From assembly GCA_023091665.1 (NCBI GenBank), contig JALJCQ010000023.1:558001-622000 (forward strand): 64,000 nt of DNA. The letters run 5' to 3'. The position numbers and the translations under genes are program-made. The notes under the pieces are model-generated. The model did no database searches and was not told the DNA's origin. It worked only from the letters and a program-made list of their open reading frames with translations. This stretch comes from Pythium myriotylum (Eukaryota; Oomycota; Peronosporomycetes; Pythiales; Pythiaceae). Numbering within the stretch: the stretch's first letter is position 1; each line of letters starts with the position of its first letter. Shown here one piece after another: positions 1 to 10,199 of this stretch.

Positions 1-74
1 GCGTCTTCGTTTAGATCATTCTATCCAATAGCGAAACAAGTCAGTAACCATTCACTTGTGGTAGATAGCATGTC

Positions 75-1930
75 CTATGGGCTTACCAGGTTCTGATTGA
101 GGAACAGTTTACCGCTTTTCATTGCGTCGATGAAGCGGTAGATGCGACCCGGGTCAATGTTGGAGGACGAGGGCACACGCTTGTTCCACGCAGATGCTCC
201 ATTCGCGAAGGCTATCAGATCGGAGAATCGATTTGTCCGAGCATCCAGAAGACCAACGCGCTTGGTGACTAACCGCTTGTTCTTTCGGGATGGAGGCGGC
301 GTTCTTCGTGAGCGAGGCGGAATGTCCATGAGATCATCCGTCCAGTCGTACTTCCCGCCACAGATGTAGCTCTGCATGGCGCGCATCTCATCGAGGTGGT
401 CGCCTCGTTGAAACCGGTTGTACCAATCGTTTTTCGGCACGTCCATATCCTCGTTAGTGGTTGCGGACCACTCGGATGATAAGGGGCTGGAGTTCCTGCT
501 GCTCACGAGAGAGGAAGATGGTGCTTCACTCGTAGATTTAGGAGTTGCCTTCTTGCCCAGTTCGCCATTTCGATGGCCCACAAAAAGCCGACGCTTCTTG
601 AATCCATAGAGGTTCAGCCAGTTCGCATCCAACTTGGCGCTTTTTAGCAGTGCCAGCGATGACAAGAGGACAGGCCGCTTGATTTCAGGTGGAGCAGCAT
701 CAACCACCTCTTGACTCTTCTTGTATATTGGTAGTGCATTCTTGATCTGCACATCCGAGCGCTTGAGTCCAAGCTTCCCAGTGCACGCAACCGAGCCACA
801 CTTGCAATCCATTGGATCGCCAAAGTGTGAGAAGTTGTAGTCAATGGTGATCTCTTCGCCAGGCATAATACGGCGTCGAGCAAAGATGCCAATACGACGC
901 AAGCCGTCGACGTTCCACTTCTGTGTCATACTGTTGGGATCACAGCTGTGGTTGATGAATCGAGCATCGTTACTTCGGTATCGTGCATCAATCACGACGT
1001 CCTTCTCGATCTCGAGCATGTAAAAGTGCTCCTCGCCTTCATCGCGATACTTGATGAGTCGCCTCTCACACTCCTCGTCATCGATCACTTCGCCAACGTA
1101 CTCGATAACAAACTCGCCTGGTTCGATCGTCTCTTCCGCGAACAGTCCAAATCCCGGACCTTCTACATATTCAACACGAACTGGCTTAGCCTCGCGGCGC
1201 TTGATCGCTCGGTTCGTGCACAGACTGGGGTCTGGTGCTGAGCACGTTTCCTTAGAGCAACTAATGAACAGCATGCGATTGTGACAGCCTTCGCCACAAT
1301 AGAGTTCTGTAGGTTTTGAGGGCGCCTTCGCCACAGCCTTCTTCCCGCGTTTCTTTACGACCGGTTCCGGGGCGGTGTTGGCGACTTTCGCACGGCGTGA
1401 GGTTGAGCTGGTCGCAGCCTTGTCGTCGTAGCAGTTGCATTTGTGGACGGGCAAGTCTGCCACAGGCAGAGTTGTGGAGAGGTAGATGGATTTCGAGATG
1501 CGCTTGAACGGTGGTGGATGTCTCACAGTTTTGCGGTGCTGAGTATACCAAGCCAAAAAGTCAGATACAAAGTCTCAATGGTGTGCACGATCTTACTTAC
1601 GCCGATCGTTTTGATCTCCTCGGGCGTGAACGGTATTGTGAACTCCCTCGGCTTGGATGAAGCATGGCGCGCCGCCTCTTTCCGCAGCACGATCAACGCG
1701 CGCTTGACGTCAGCGTCCAGCGCGTCGGCGTAGCGTAGCGTCGCCTCGATCTCGGCGTCGGTCAGCTCGACTTCTCGCGGGGTCTCGACCCCCGCCGCTG
1801 CCGAAAGTGCAGCCGTAGCCGACGCAACAGCCGGTCGCACCACGAGCTCCTGGATGCGCGAGCTGCTGCGGCGCTCGACCGCCTTGCCGCGCGCGTGGCG
1901 CTTGCCCCGAGCTTTGCGCGTCGCCGCCAT
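75..1930 (-). CDS. AWS-SET-postSET histone-lysine methyltransferase
   Basis: Two exons, 1930..1601 and 1538..75, joined in phase 0 by a 62-base GT-AG intron (donor GTAAGTAAG at 1600). The protein is about 597 residues. The first exon (110 residues) starts at the only good ATG and is basic then acidic, without a recognised domain. The second exon has an AWS-like cysteine cluster from about residue 144 (HKCNCYDD), a SET domain at about 225-345 with the SAM/catalytic motif NHSCDPN near 306 and GEEITIDYNF after it, and a post-SET CxCx4C element (CKCGSVACTG). This order is typical of the nuclear SETD2/NSD/ASH1 group, which methylates histone H3, often at K36; the specificity here is inferred. The C-terminal 230 residues are Ser/Arg-rich and unrecognised. 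The next gene (TTC27-like) lies tandem on the same strand, about 510 bases upstream. Confidence 0.88.
1539..1600 (-). other. Intron of the SET-domain gene
   Basis: 62-base intron with donor GTAAGT and acceptor CTCAG. Reading straight through from a TTG upstream of the acceptor would give a false N-terminus for the second exon. Splicing in phase 0 joins a clean 110-residue first exon to the SET exon. Confidence 0.85.
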
Positions 1931-2444
1931 GGAACAACTCTTGATGAGTGAGAAGCGGTCTCCCGTTGGGGGCTACGTCCACCCATGCCTTTCAAATAAG
2001 AGGCACTTCCCGCGCAAATAGAGGCCATTGATTGGTCAAAATATTTTTGAGACACCTATCATTGGATAGAATCCAAAGTGGAGGGGTTTGGTTGGCTCGA
2101 TCTCACTACTTGATTGTGCTGTTCAAGATACAGGTGAGACCGCGGATAGTTGGTCAAATCAAGGTAAAGTCAGACGAAGGCGGGAAACATGAGTATATGG
2201 AAATTGGGTTTTCTGGACGTGTTTTGATAAGCCAGTGGAGGTTGTAAGTCCAACGTGATGACCGAAACACAGTGAGCGCCCTGTGTAACGCCTGGTCTGA
2301 ACTTCAACTTTGGAATCACCAAATTGGCGCGCCGAGCATTGGATCCTCAAAAACTCACTCGATATCATTCAACACCACGAATCCCGAGGAAACACTAGCT
2401 TGTCTATGGCTGGGATACGATAGCAGGTAACTGGCTAAGCTATC
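1931..2444. other. Intergenic: 5' flank of the SET gene, 3' flank of TTC27-like gene
   Basis: No convincing coding region. It holds the promoter of the minus-strand SET gene on the left and the 3' end of the upstream minus-strand gene on the right. No initiator match or repeat was seen. Confidence 0.6.
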
Positions 2445-5400
2445 CTAGAGTTGCTTTTCCAGAGTCTCAACCTGCTGGAGTGTTTGCTCTAGCTGCTGAA
2501 CGGACTCGAGATCCGCGAAATCCACTTGTGCTTTCTTCAAGAGGCCTCGAATGTAAAGGCGACATGAGTATAGAGATTTTTTCGAGCCTTCAGCGATGTA
2601 ATCCTCCGAAAGTCGCACAGCCGCCCGACACAGTTCGTCAACGCTCGTCTTCTCGGTCTCCCAGCCAGCAACTTGAAGCGCACGACACTGCTTCAATCGG
2701 CAGTCTAAAGCCTTCTCCTTGCGGCCAACCCCGTCATTAAAGTGGGCGTACACTTGCCAGATCTTTGGGTTGTTCGTGGTGATAGAAGTAATTCGGCCAA
2801 AGAGCAACGCGAGCTGCTTCTTATAATTGGCGTTGGATTGTGGCGGGGCTTTGTCAGTCGCAAGTGCTGCCTCGTCAAGTGTTGTCAAGTCCTCATCTTC
2901 GTCCTCATCATCACCAACAACTCGGGTTAGATCCATAGCAGCCTCCATAGCTGAACTAACGTCCTCGTTCAGGGCGTCAGCACCATCGACCTTGTCGAGT
3001 TTCCCAGGGTACACGATAGCTTCAACAAGCCAAGCAAGTAGCTCGTGGTCGATTGTGCGTTTGTGTTTGTTCCGCAAGTCAAGCCATTGGTGGAGAGCGT
3101 ACATAGCTTCGCCATACCGTGCCACTTGGATCGCACAGAATGCGTAGTTCTCCCACATTTGCCACATCTCGCGCTTTTGTTTGAGCGCCTCACTGAGCAC
3201 GCTGAATGCTTCGGCGTAGCGGCCATTTGTCAGGTGGATCGAACCAATGTTACCCCAAGCCTCGCCATTGTCAGGCTCAAGCTGCACAACGCGAGTAAGA
3301 GCTCGGAGACCGAGCGCCCAATTCTGAGTCCGCATTGACATTGTACCGACCACAAACCAGGCGGCATTGTTCATAGGGCTCACTTCGAGACTCGCTAAAT
3401 AGTGAGATATCGCGGTATCGTACTCCCCCTTCTCGAAGAAATGACGACCGAGAGATCGCTTAGCTCGTGCAAAGCGGTGCTTCGACAACTCCCAAGCCGT
3501 CTCGTAATGCTCAATTTCGTTCGTAATGTCGCCCAAGCATGTCCACATGTAGGGCGTTGGTTCGACGGCGAGCCGGGCTCGCACAACCTGCTCGGCCTTG
3601 GTTGGCTGGTCGATCACTTGGTAACACATGACGACGTCGTCCCACATCTCAAGTTCCAAGAAAATATCGAGAGCGCTGCGCATGACACCGAGCTTAGCGT
3701 ATCGTTCCGCGAGGTCGCGCTTAAGGGCATATCTTGGAGGAAAGGCAAGAGCGTAAACGAATTCCATCCTCTCTTCAACTGGAGCAGCGTCCTCGATGGC
3801 CTTCAGCGAGTTCTGCAGCACGGTCAGTCGCGTAGTGTGCTGGTCCACGAGCGCTTGCATCTGCAGAACAGCTCGTTCGCGCCGCTTGTTTGACTCGCAC
3901 TCGAGCCAAGCTCGCTCAAGAAGGCCAGTGGAGTACACCATCCAATTGTTCGGGTTCTCGAGGACACGCGTCACGTACGGAAACATTTCCTCACGGGTAA
4001 GACCGTCTCCGGCATTGCTGTTCTTCACGTCTAGACAGAGCGAAAGCAGTACGACTTGGTCGATAGTCTGCAAATTGCCTTGCTCCGTGAGCGTTTTATC
4101 TTCGAAGCTGATGTGCTCAAGCAGAATGTTGTCTGGATCGACCTGGTCGAGCTGCACGTTGCGGTATGAAGCCTCGCCGTCTTGAACAAGTCGTTGGATC
4201 GCCAGTTCCTCCTCGGTGAGCTCACCGTCGGGCACACCAAGATTCGATCCATCCCCATCAGGGGTAACTTTACGACCACCAAAGTCAGTGTGAGTGGCGT
4301 CAGCCATAGCGGCCGCATACACGGAAGGTGCAGCCTGATCTTCTTCAGGAGCATGCTTTGACGCTGCAAGAAGGACCATCTGCGCTACACTCTTGCGTTG
4401 ATACTTAGTTCGCTTTCCCATCGATCCAGAAAGTTGTACTGTGATACCGCTGACTTCCTTTGCCTGCTCGAACGTGCGTTTCCCTTGCTTGTTTTTGTCG
4501 AAGAAGTTTTGGGCAAGCCCCCACTCGACGAGCACCCGCGCGCGCAAGTATTCGGCCTGATCCACGCCATGAAAGAGAGAGGAGCTGCGCACTGTTTTCA
4601 CAAATCCTCGACGAGCTTCGTACCAAAGGGTGTTGGAAGGCTCCTTAGCAATCAGCAATCGCTCGTGTGCGACCGCAGCGCGTGCGTTCCACCACGATGC
4701 CGTCTGGATCTTGTCAAGCACAGTCAGCAAACTCGATCGAACTACCGGAGACGCATCGATATCCTCGTCTTCGTCCCCAGTACCGAACATTTCAACCGCA
4801 GCCGACCAGTTTGGAAACCGCGAATTGCCCGAAAAAGTCAGCATGGCACGACCAACAGCCAGGAAGTACGGGAACTCGCAAATCGTAAAAGGGCTCTCGC
4901 CGTCTACTTGGAGGGACAGAACCGCCTCGCGGTGCACTTTTTTGACATCTTCATCTGCTTGTAGCCCCAGCACTTGGGCTGCGATTTTCGTGAGGTCCTC
5001 GAGTTGCTCTGGCTCCACTGCTGGACCTGTGTAGTTTGCCTGGACAAACTGGTTGAAAAATGCGACGCCGACGAAGAAAATCTCGTAACTCGCACCCAGC
5101 TGCTCAAGCTCTTTTGCGTCTTCATCTGCTTCGTCGCTAGCATTTCCGGTGACAAAAGACTCCAGACGCGAGGCCAGCGCAGTCGCGAAATGCTGCTCCT
5201 CTGACTGAACCTTCGAGCCGATAAGCGCGCCAGCGACCACGCGCTGGCCAATCTCGGACCGCACAACGTCTGCGTAGCGTCCCTCGCAGATCAGTTTGCC
5301 GAGCGCGAGCGCTGCAAGCAGCCGCGCAGCCTTGCCACTCTCCTTCACGGCCACTCGCGCCTTCTCCAACGCTGCGTCGACGCGCGAGGCCCGCGTTTCA

Positions 5401-5525
5401 ATAACCGCACGCTCCACAGCCAGGCACGCATCAAGCAGCAGGACATGCTCGTCCTCGGCCACTGTCTCCATGTCCGAGACCGTCACGCCGCAGAGCTCGG
5501 CGAAGAAGTCGTCCTCGTCGTCCAT
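2445..5525 (-). CDS. TTC27: TTC27/Emw1-like tetratricopeptide repeat protein
   Basis: Single-exon protein of 1026 residues, starting at an ATG followed by an acidic stretch (MDDEDDFFAEL). The C-terminal half carries consecutive TPR units (about residues 690-830, for example GRHFFEKGEYDTAISHYLAS and GNIGSIHLTNGRYAEAFSVL). The overall length, long helical N-terminal region and phrases such as AFPPRYALKRDLAERYAKLG match the conserved eukaryotic TTC27 family (yeast Emw1). The yeast member is essential and linked to cell-wall integrity; the molecular role is not settled. A highly acidic insert (about residues 875-890, DEDEDED) separates TPR blocks. No intron is needed. It may act as a scaffold in the cytosol, by analogy with other TPR proteins. 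Confidence 0.85.
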   Translation of the reverse strand: MDDEDDFFAELCGVTVSDMETVAEDEHVLLLDACLAVERAVIETRASRVDAALEKARVAVKESGKAARLLAALALGKLICEGRYADVVRSEIGQRVVAGALIGSKVQSEEQHFATALASRLESFVTGNASDEADEDAKELEQLGASYEIFFVGVAFFNQFVQANYTGPAVEPEQLEDLTKIAAQVLGLQADEDVKKVHREAVLSLQVDGESPFTICEFPYFLAVGRAMLTFSGNSRFPNWSAAVEMFGTGDEDEDIDASPVVRSSLLTVLDKIQTASWWNARAAVAHERLLIAKEPSNTLWYEARRGFVKTVRSSSLFHGVDQAEYLRARVLVEWGLAQNFFDKNKQGKRTFEQAKEVSGITVQLSGSMGKRTKYQRKSVAQMVLLAASKHAPEEDQAAPSVYAAAMADATHTDFGGRKVTPDGDGSNLGVPDGELTEEELAIQRLVQDGEASYRNVQLDQVDPDNILLEHISFEDKTLTEQGNLQTIDQVVLLSLCLDVKNSNAGDGLTREEMFPYVTRVLENPNNWMVYSTGLLERAWLECESNKRRERAVLQMQALVDQHTTRLTVLQNSLKAIEDAAPVEERMEFVYALAFPPRYALKRDLAERYAKLGVMRSALDIFLELEMWDDVVMCYQVIDQPTKAEQVVRARLAVEPTPYMWTCLGDITNEIEHYETAWELSKHRFARAKRSLGRHFFEKGEYDTAISHYLASLEVSPMNNAAWFVVGTMSMRTQNWALGLRALTRVVQLEPDNGEAWGNIGSIHLTNGRYAEAFSVLSEALKQKREMWQMWENYAFCAIQVARYGEAMYALHQWLDLRNKHKRTIDHELLAWLVEAIVYPGKLDKVDGADALNEDVSSAMEAAMDLTRVVGDDEDEDEDLTTLDEAALATDKAPPQSNANYKKQLALLFGRITSITTNNPKIWQVYAHFNDGVGRKEKALDCRLKQCRALQVAGWETEKTSVDELCRAAVRLSEDYIAEGSKKSLYSCRLYIRGLLKKAQVDFADLESVQQLEQTLQQVETLEKQL

Positions 5526-5738
5526 AGTTCTCGACGGCAGGCTGTCGCTTCGAGTTCTGTTGGCTCACATTCGATTGACCACCATTCCGTAATCACCTCT
5601 CAGAATAGGTATACCTCCGTTGATGAATCAAACGTTTGATTGGGGGCAATCAAACGAACTTTTAGATATGGCGTCTGCTGTACCTTCAGCGGCAGCCTGA
5701 GCGATCAAGCCAGCCAACTCCTGAAGGCGAAGGGCAAA

Positions 5739-6732
5739 ATGGCCGACGCGGAAGACAACTTTGCGTCCATGACGCCAGCGCAGCGCAAGCTCTTTGAGCT
5801 GCGGATGAAAGTCAACGCCGGGAGAAAAGCAAACAAGCAGGTACGTGGCCCGTGTTCGAGGCGCGGAAACCTTCAGACGTGGACACTGAGAGGCGGTTGA
5901 TTCGTGGCGGCGGCAGGAAGTCGCGAACGAGCACGAGAGACTGAACAATGGAGACAAAAAGGCCAGAAAGGAGCAAGCAATCAAGCGCAAAGAGGTTCGT
6001 ACTGGAAGCTAGTTTCCCTCCCTGCGAGGAGAACTCACTCGTTGTCACCAGGAGAAGAAAGCAAACGAGGCTTCCGGAAAAGCACATCTTGCGGACACTG
6101 GTGGGTGAACCTTTATGAGCAATAACGACCTTTATGGGGGCTGACGTAGCAATCGATCTTTCGTGCTGTAGCTGAGGTTGCTGAGGCAAATGCCAAGAAG
6201 GCTGACAAGAAAGCCAAGCGCAAGGCCGCATTTGGCTGGGATGTGTTCAACCAGGTGGGTGATAGTGTTTGAGAAGTTGCCGATTTGCACGCGCTAACCA
6301 CGCCCTTCTGCTTAGGATTCGCTCTATAAGGCCTACAAGAAGCGATTGACAGCACTGCCGACTGCTGAACAAGCGAAGACCGTTGAGGGCACCGAGCTCG
6401 CGACCAGTTCCCTTGAAGACGAATTGTCATATGGCAAAGCTGACAAGGATACTTCCGTGCGTCTCGATGCTTTCGAAATCTTTCTCCTTGGATGTGCGCT
6501 CACTCCGATTCTGTTTGTGGTACTGCAGGAGAACGTGGATCGCATGGCAAACGAACTGGAGGAACGCATCAAGGCTCGCAAGACGTTCAGTCGCCGTCGC
6601 GCGCACCAAGAGGGAGAAGATGTCGACTACATCAACCACCAAAACCAGATCTTCAACCGCAAGGCGAAGCAGGCATTCGACAGATACACGGTCGAAATTC
6701 GCCAGAATCTGGAACGTGGCACTGCACTCTAG
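5739..6732 (+). CDS. SYF2: Pre-mRNA-splicing factor SYF2
   Basis: Six exons: 5739..5840, 5917..5994, 6052..6100, 6172..6254, 6316..6456 and 6529..6732, giving 218 residues (human SYF2 is 243). Every junction uses GT-AG and the phases fit. The N-terminus (FELRMKVNAGRKANKQ), the Lys/Glu-rich middle and the C-terminus (SRRRAHQEGEDVDYIN, then FNRKAKQAFDRY and IRQNLERGTAL) are diagnostic of SYF2, a component of the NineTeen/Prp19-associated spliceosome needed around the catalytic steps and acting in the nucleus. The last intron (6457..6528) is 72 bases, has no stop and is in frame. Left unspliced, it would add a false hydrophobic segment. The start is the first ATG before a conserved region; upstream sequence is poor in ATGs. 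Confidence 0.9.
6457..6528 (+). other. In-frame, stop-free intron of SYF2
   Basis: 72 bases, donor GTGCGT, acceptor CTGCAG, phase 0 on both sides. Translation of the intron gives 24 mostly hydrophobic residues (LDAFEIFLLGCALTPILF) that are foreign to a soluble splicing factor. Removal joins the conserved ENVDRMANELEE directly to the upstream exon. Confidence 0.82.
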
Positions 6733-6894
6733 CGCTCTAATTTATAAATCTTTCGAAGTCGTTGTTGTTATTCGCTGTCGGGATCATCGTGCGATCGTTC
6801 AAGCAGCGAAATCGACAGGCGTACCCCAGTGGAGGCAGGTCGGTGCCCCTTCGTTGAGGCTCCCAATTCACCCTTCATGAGACGTGGGGCAGGG

Positions 6895-7119
6895 TGGCCC
6901 AGCTGTAGCCATCTCGAGTGGGCCACGTGCACGTCCTCAACCACAAGACTGTGGTGGCCCACTGGTGGCCCACATGACGCAATCACCTAGGTTAATATTC
7001 AGCCAATCCAAGCAGCCCGTTTCGTGTCATTGCTGTTCGTCGACATGGGCCAGGTCAACCATTGTCCAATCAGCACTCAGGACGGTGGTGGGGTGGCCCA
7101 CACGGGCCACCCTGGGCCA
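6895..7119. promoter_or_regulatory. Cluster of seven TGGGCCA/TGGCCCA motifs upstream of PDX1
   Basis: Exact heptamers occur at 6895, 6919 (reverse), 6955, 6966, 7046 (reverse), 7094 and 7113 (reverse), with a further ACGGGCCA at 7102. Both orientations of the same core (GGCCC) are packed into 225 bases ending about 170 bases before the PDX1 start codon. The motif resembles GGCCCA elements that drive housekeeping genes in plants. Binding by any oomycete factor is inference. Confidence 0.5.
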
Positions 7120-7291
7120 GTGTTGAAGCTGTCTCACCTCGAAAGCGGGGTTTTATGCCGGCGGTGGTGCCTCCAATGCGTGTCGTGTGGTGTGCAACAC
7201 GGACTTGCCACCAGCAGCTCCAGCAGCTCCCGAGCACTCGTTCCAATATCATTTGCGAATTTCTCCGCTTGCTCACCACTCTCCGCGCACC

Positions 7292-8221
7292 ATGGCTCCG
7301 CAGTCCACGCCCTCGAACGCCGCTCCTGCTGAAGGCACCTTCCTTGTCAAAGCCGGCCTCGCCAAGATGCTCAAGGGTGGTGTCATCATGGACGTCGTCA
7401 ACGTTGAGCAGGCCCGCATCGCTGAGGAGGCCGGTGCCGTTGCCGTGATGGCTCTGGAGCGCATCCCAGCCGACATCCGCTCCGACGGCGGCGTTGCCCG
7501 CATGAGCGACCCGAGCATGATCGAGGAGATCAAGAAGGCCGTCACGATTCCGGTCATGGCCAAGGCTCGCATTGGCCACTTTGTTGAGGCCCAGATCCTT
7601 GAGGCGCTTGAGATCGATTACATCGATGAGAGTGAAGTGCTCACCATGGCCGATGAAGAGAACCACATCAACAAGAACAAGTTCAAGGTCCCGTTCGTGT
7701 GCGGCTGCCGGAACCTCGGCGAGGCTCTTCGCCGTATCGCCGAAGGCGCGGCCATGCTGCGCACTAAGGGTGAAGCCGGCACCGGCAACGTTGTTGAAGC
7801 CGTTCGTCACGCTCGTGCCGTCCAGCGTGAGATTAAGCGCCTGACTACTATGGACGAGGACGAGCTCTTTGTCGCTGCGAAGGAGATGCAAGCCCCGTAC
7901 CACCTCGTGAAGGAAGTCGCCCAGACAGGCCGTCTTCCGGTTGTCAACTTTGCTGCGGGTGGCGTCGCGACCCCAGCTGATGCCGCCCTCATGATGCAGC
8001 TTGGTATGGATGGTGTGTTTGTGGGATCCGGCATCTTCAAGAGTGGAAACCCTGTGCAGCGCGCTAAGGCTATGGTGCAGGCTGTTACTCACTTCAACGA
8101 CCCCAAGATTCTCATGGAGATCAGCAAGAACCTTGGCGAGGCCATGGTCGGAATTCAGGACCTTAAGAAATCGTCGGTTAACTTCCGCGACCGTGAGGGT
8201 GGTCTCCATGGTGCTTGGTAG
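7292..8221 (+). CDS. PDX1: Pyridoxal 5'-phosphate synthase, PdxS/SNZ/PDX1 subunit
   Basis: Single exon, 309 residues, the usual length. The start is the ATG in context CACCATGG that begins [15 protein letters not shown]. The upstream open frame has no better start. The protein makes the vitamin B6 cofactor pyridoxal 5'-phosphate from ribose 5-phosphate, glyceraldehyde 3-phosphate and ammonia delivered by the glutaminase PDX2/PdxT, in a dodecameric cytosolic complex. Family features visible in order are [20 protein letters not shown] with the conserved Asp, the Schiff-base Lys in [19 protein letters not shown] with the phosphate loop and second Lys, and the phosphate site [15 protein letters not shown] then FVGSGIFKS. 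No PDX2 gene is seen in the window. It is preceded by a dense GGCCCA motif cluster. Confidence 0.97.
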   Translation: MAPQSTPSNAAPAEGTFLVKAGLAKMLKGGVIMDVVNVEQARIAEEAGAVAVMALERIPADIRSDGGVARMSDPSMIEEIKKAVTIPVMAKARIGHFVEAQILEALEIDYIDESEVLTMADEENHINKNKFKVPFVCGCRNLGEALRRIAEGAAMLRTKGEAGTGNVVEAVRHARAVQREIKRLTTMDEDELFVAAKEMQAPYHLVKEVAQTGRLPVVNFAAGGVATPADAALMMQLGMDGVFVGSGIFKSGNPVQRAKAMVQAVTHFNDPKILMEISKNLGEAMVGIQDLKKSSVNFRDREGGLHGAW

Positions 8222-8887
8222 GCTTCAACTCCCAGCATGATATGTTAGCGCGTAATAGATACTCCCCTTGAATCACTTCTGGAGCAAAACCTCGTCCTGA
8301 CGCTGCACCGTAGTCGAGATGTAAAACGGTAGAATATCAATGTGGACATTTTTGTTTTCAACAATCATGCGCCTTGCGCGTGGAATGGAGTTTATCTCAC
8401 GCGGGTCACAGCGTGCCTGCTATACTACAGTCTTATGGACGTGTTACCGAGATAGCGCACCATTCAGCGATCGTGTGTTTCCACAAGAGCATCGAAGCAA
8501 CGCACTCAGTAGATAAGTCCCGCCTGCAAGTGCGGAATTCTGAAGCCGACACTTCCATCGAGGTAGGGCTTGGAAGTGCTTCGAATGCGCACAAGATTGT
8601 GCCACGTCCTTCCCGGTGGTCGGTTTGATCAGTGGCAATTCGACCAGATCATCGCAATCGGCATATCATCTGGCGGGCTTCAAGGCTATTCTCGGCACGG
8701 GATTGGGCGGTGGTTGCGTTAGTGGGATGACAACTCGTCCCGTCCGCTGAAGGTGAAGGAAGGAAGTCGAGTGATGAGTGACATCGAGTCTTGTCTGACA
8801 CAAACCGCTGCTGTTCCCTCGCCCAGTTCCCTTGTGGTTGCCACTCTAGAATACGCGACGTAACCGAGACACCAGTCCGCGTCTTCA
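8222..8887. other. Intergenic between PDX1 and the mpaB-type oxygenase gene
   Basis: 666 bases with short chance frames only. It holds the 3' flank of PDX1 and the promoter of the next plus-strand gene. No repeat or RNA gene recognised. Confidence 0.6.
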
Positions 8888-10077
8888 ATGCTGCCAGTGC
8901 AAACCCTGACCGCGACTGTCACGACACTGCTCGTGCTCTACCTCGCGTATGTGCGGGCAGTGCGCTACCGCCACCAGAAGGAGATCGAGGCGCTCCCCGA
9001 TCCGCTTGAAGCTGGATACAAGACCGCCCACCAGATCACGTGAGCCATCGAGACATACTAATGGTCAATGGGGTCAAACTGACTTCATCTCTGCTGTGCA
9101 GCAAATACGTTAATCAGCTCGAGTTCCCCTTCGTTGCGGTAAAGAGCCTCGAGTTTGGTCTCTTCCGCACATACGGCATCCCGACGATCTCCAAGACGCT
9201 GTCGGCAACCAAGGAGCTGACTGTGAACGTCCCCCGTCGTTACGATGACACGGACCTCATATTGCGAGAGATCTATGAGAACGAGGTCGATGACGACGAA
9301 CGCGCGACAGCAGCTTTGCGCCGCATGAACTTCCTCCACTCAAAGTACGCGATCAGCAACGGTGATTATTTGTACACGCTCAGTGTGTTCGTGTGCGAGC
9401 CGCTGCGTTGGATCCAGCGTTTCGAGTGGCGAGAGCCTACCAAGAACGAGCGTCATGCGTTGTTCGTCTATTGGCGAGAGGTACATATTATGATACATCC
9501 ATGAAATGATCTACGCTCTCTGACAGCATGTGTGTCGGTCAAGATTGGTATCAAGATGGGCATCAAGAATATTCCCGAGACGGTTGAAGGCTTCTTCAAG
9601 TTTAACGAGGAATACGAGAAGAAGTACATGGTCTATGCCGAGAGCAACAAGCGCGTCGCGAATGCGACAGTAGATCTGTTCCTGTCAGTGGTTCCGCCAA
9701 TCCCTGGACTCCGCGCGGCAGGTGACGCGATCGTCCGTTCGCTCATGGACCAAAGACTGCTCGACGCATTCGGTATGTCCCCTGCCCCTGGATGGCTGCA
9801 GACAATTGTGCGAAGTGCGCTATTGCTGCGTGGTTTCGTCATCCGCAACTGCTTCCTTCCGCGCTCAGTCAAGGTGCGTCGAACGCCAGAGAAGCCTGTT
9901 GAAGGCTCATCGACACTTCGATACTGCCCACTTTTTAACCCGTACGAGACGTCGTACCCCGAGGGATACAAGATCGAAACACTGGGTCCCAAGCGGTTTG
10001 AAAACGACCCGACACTCGGCAAAATTCACACTCGTCAGCCTGACTCGGTCGTACCGGACAATGCGGTCCCAATCTAG
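8888..10077 (+). CDS. ER-bound oxygenase mpaB / rubber oxygenase-type protein
   Basis: Three exons, 8888..9039, 9102..9480 and 9544..10077, give 354 residues. The first exon encodes an N-terminal membrane anchor (about residues 7-24, LTATVTTLLVLYLAY) and a basic stop-transfer. The body matches the MPAB/Lcp catalytic family: LRRMNFLHSKY, ISNGDYLYTLSVFV, an ExxR-containing RFEWREPTKNER and YWREIGIKMGIKNIPET. Family members are haem-dependent oxygenases; fungal MpaB is ER-bound and cleaves a polyprenyl side chain in mycophenolate synthesis. The substrate here is unknown. The third-exon acceptor (CAAG, 9540..9543) is weak but is the one that keeps WREIG intact. Transcription converges on the acid phosphatase gene, 122 bases away. 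Confidence 0.78.
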
Positions 10078-10199
10078 AGAGTGGATAAGAGTTCGTCCAA
10101 CACCATATCACGTGTATTTCGCATCGATTCTCATAAAGCATGCATTTGCTGCCATGGAATGTGCCTCTTGATCTGTTCGCTCCCTGCAAGGGGCACAAC

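Noticed and set aside
7070..8209. Long minus-strand frame opposite PDX1
   Set aside because: Shadow frame of the GC-rich PDX1 gene; the plus-strand product is unmistakable.
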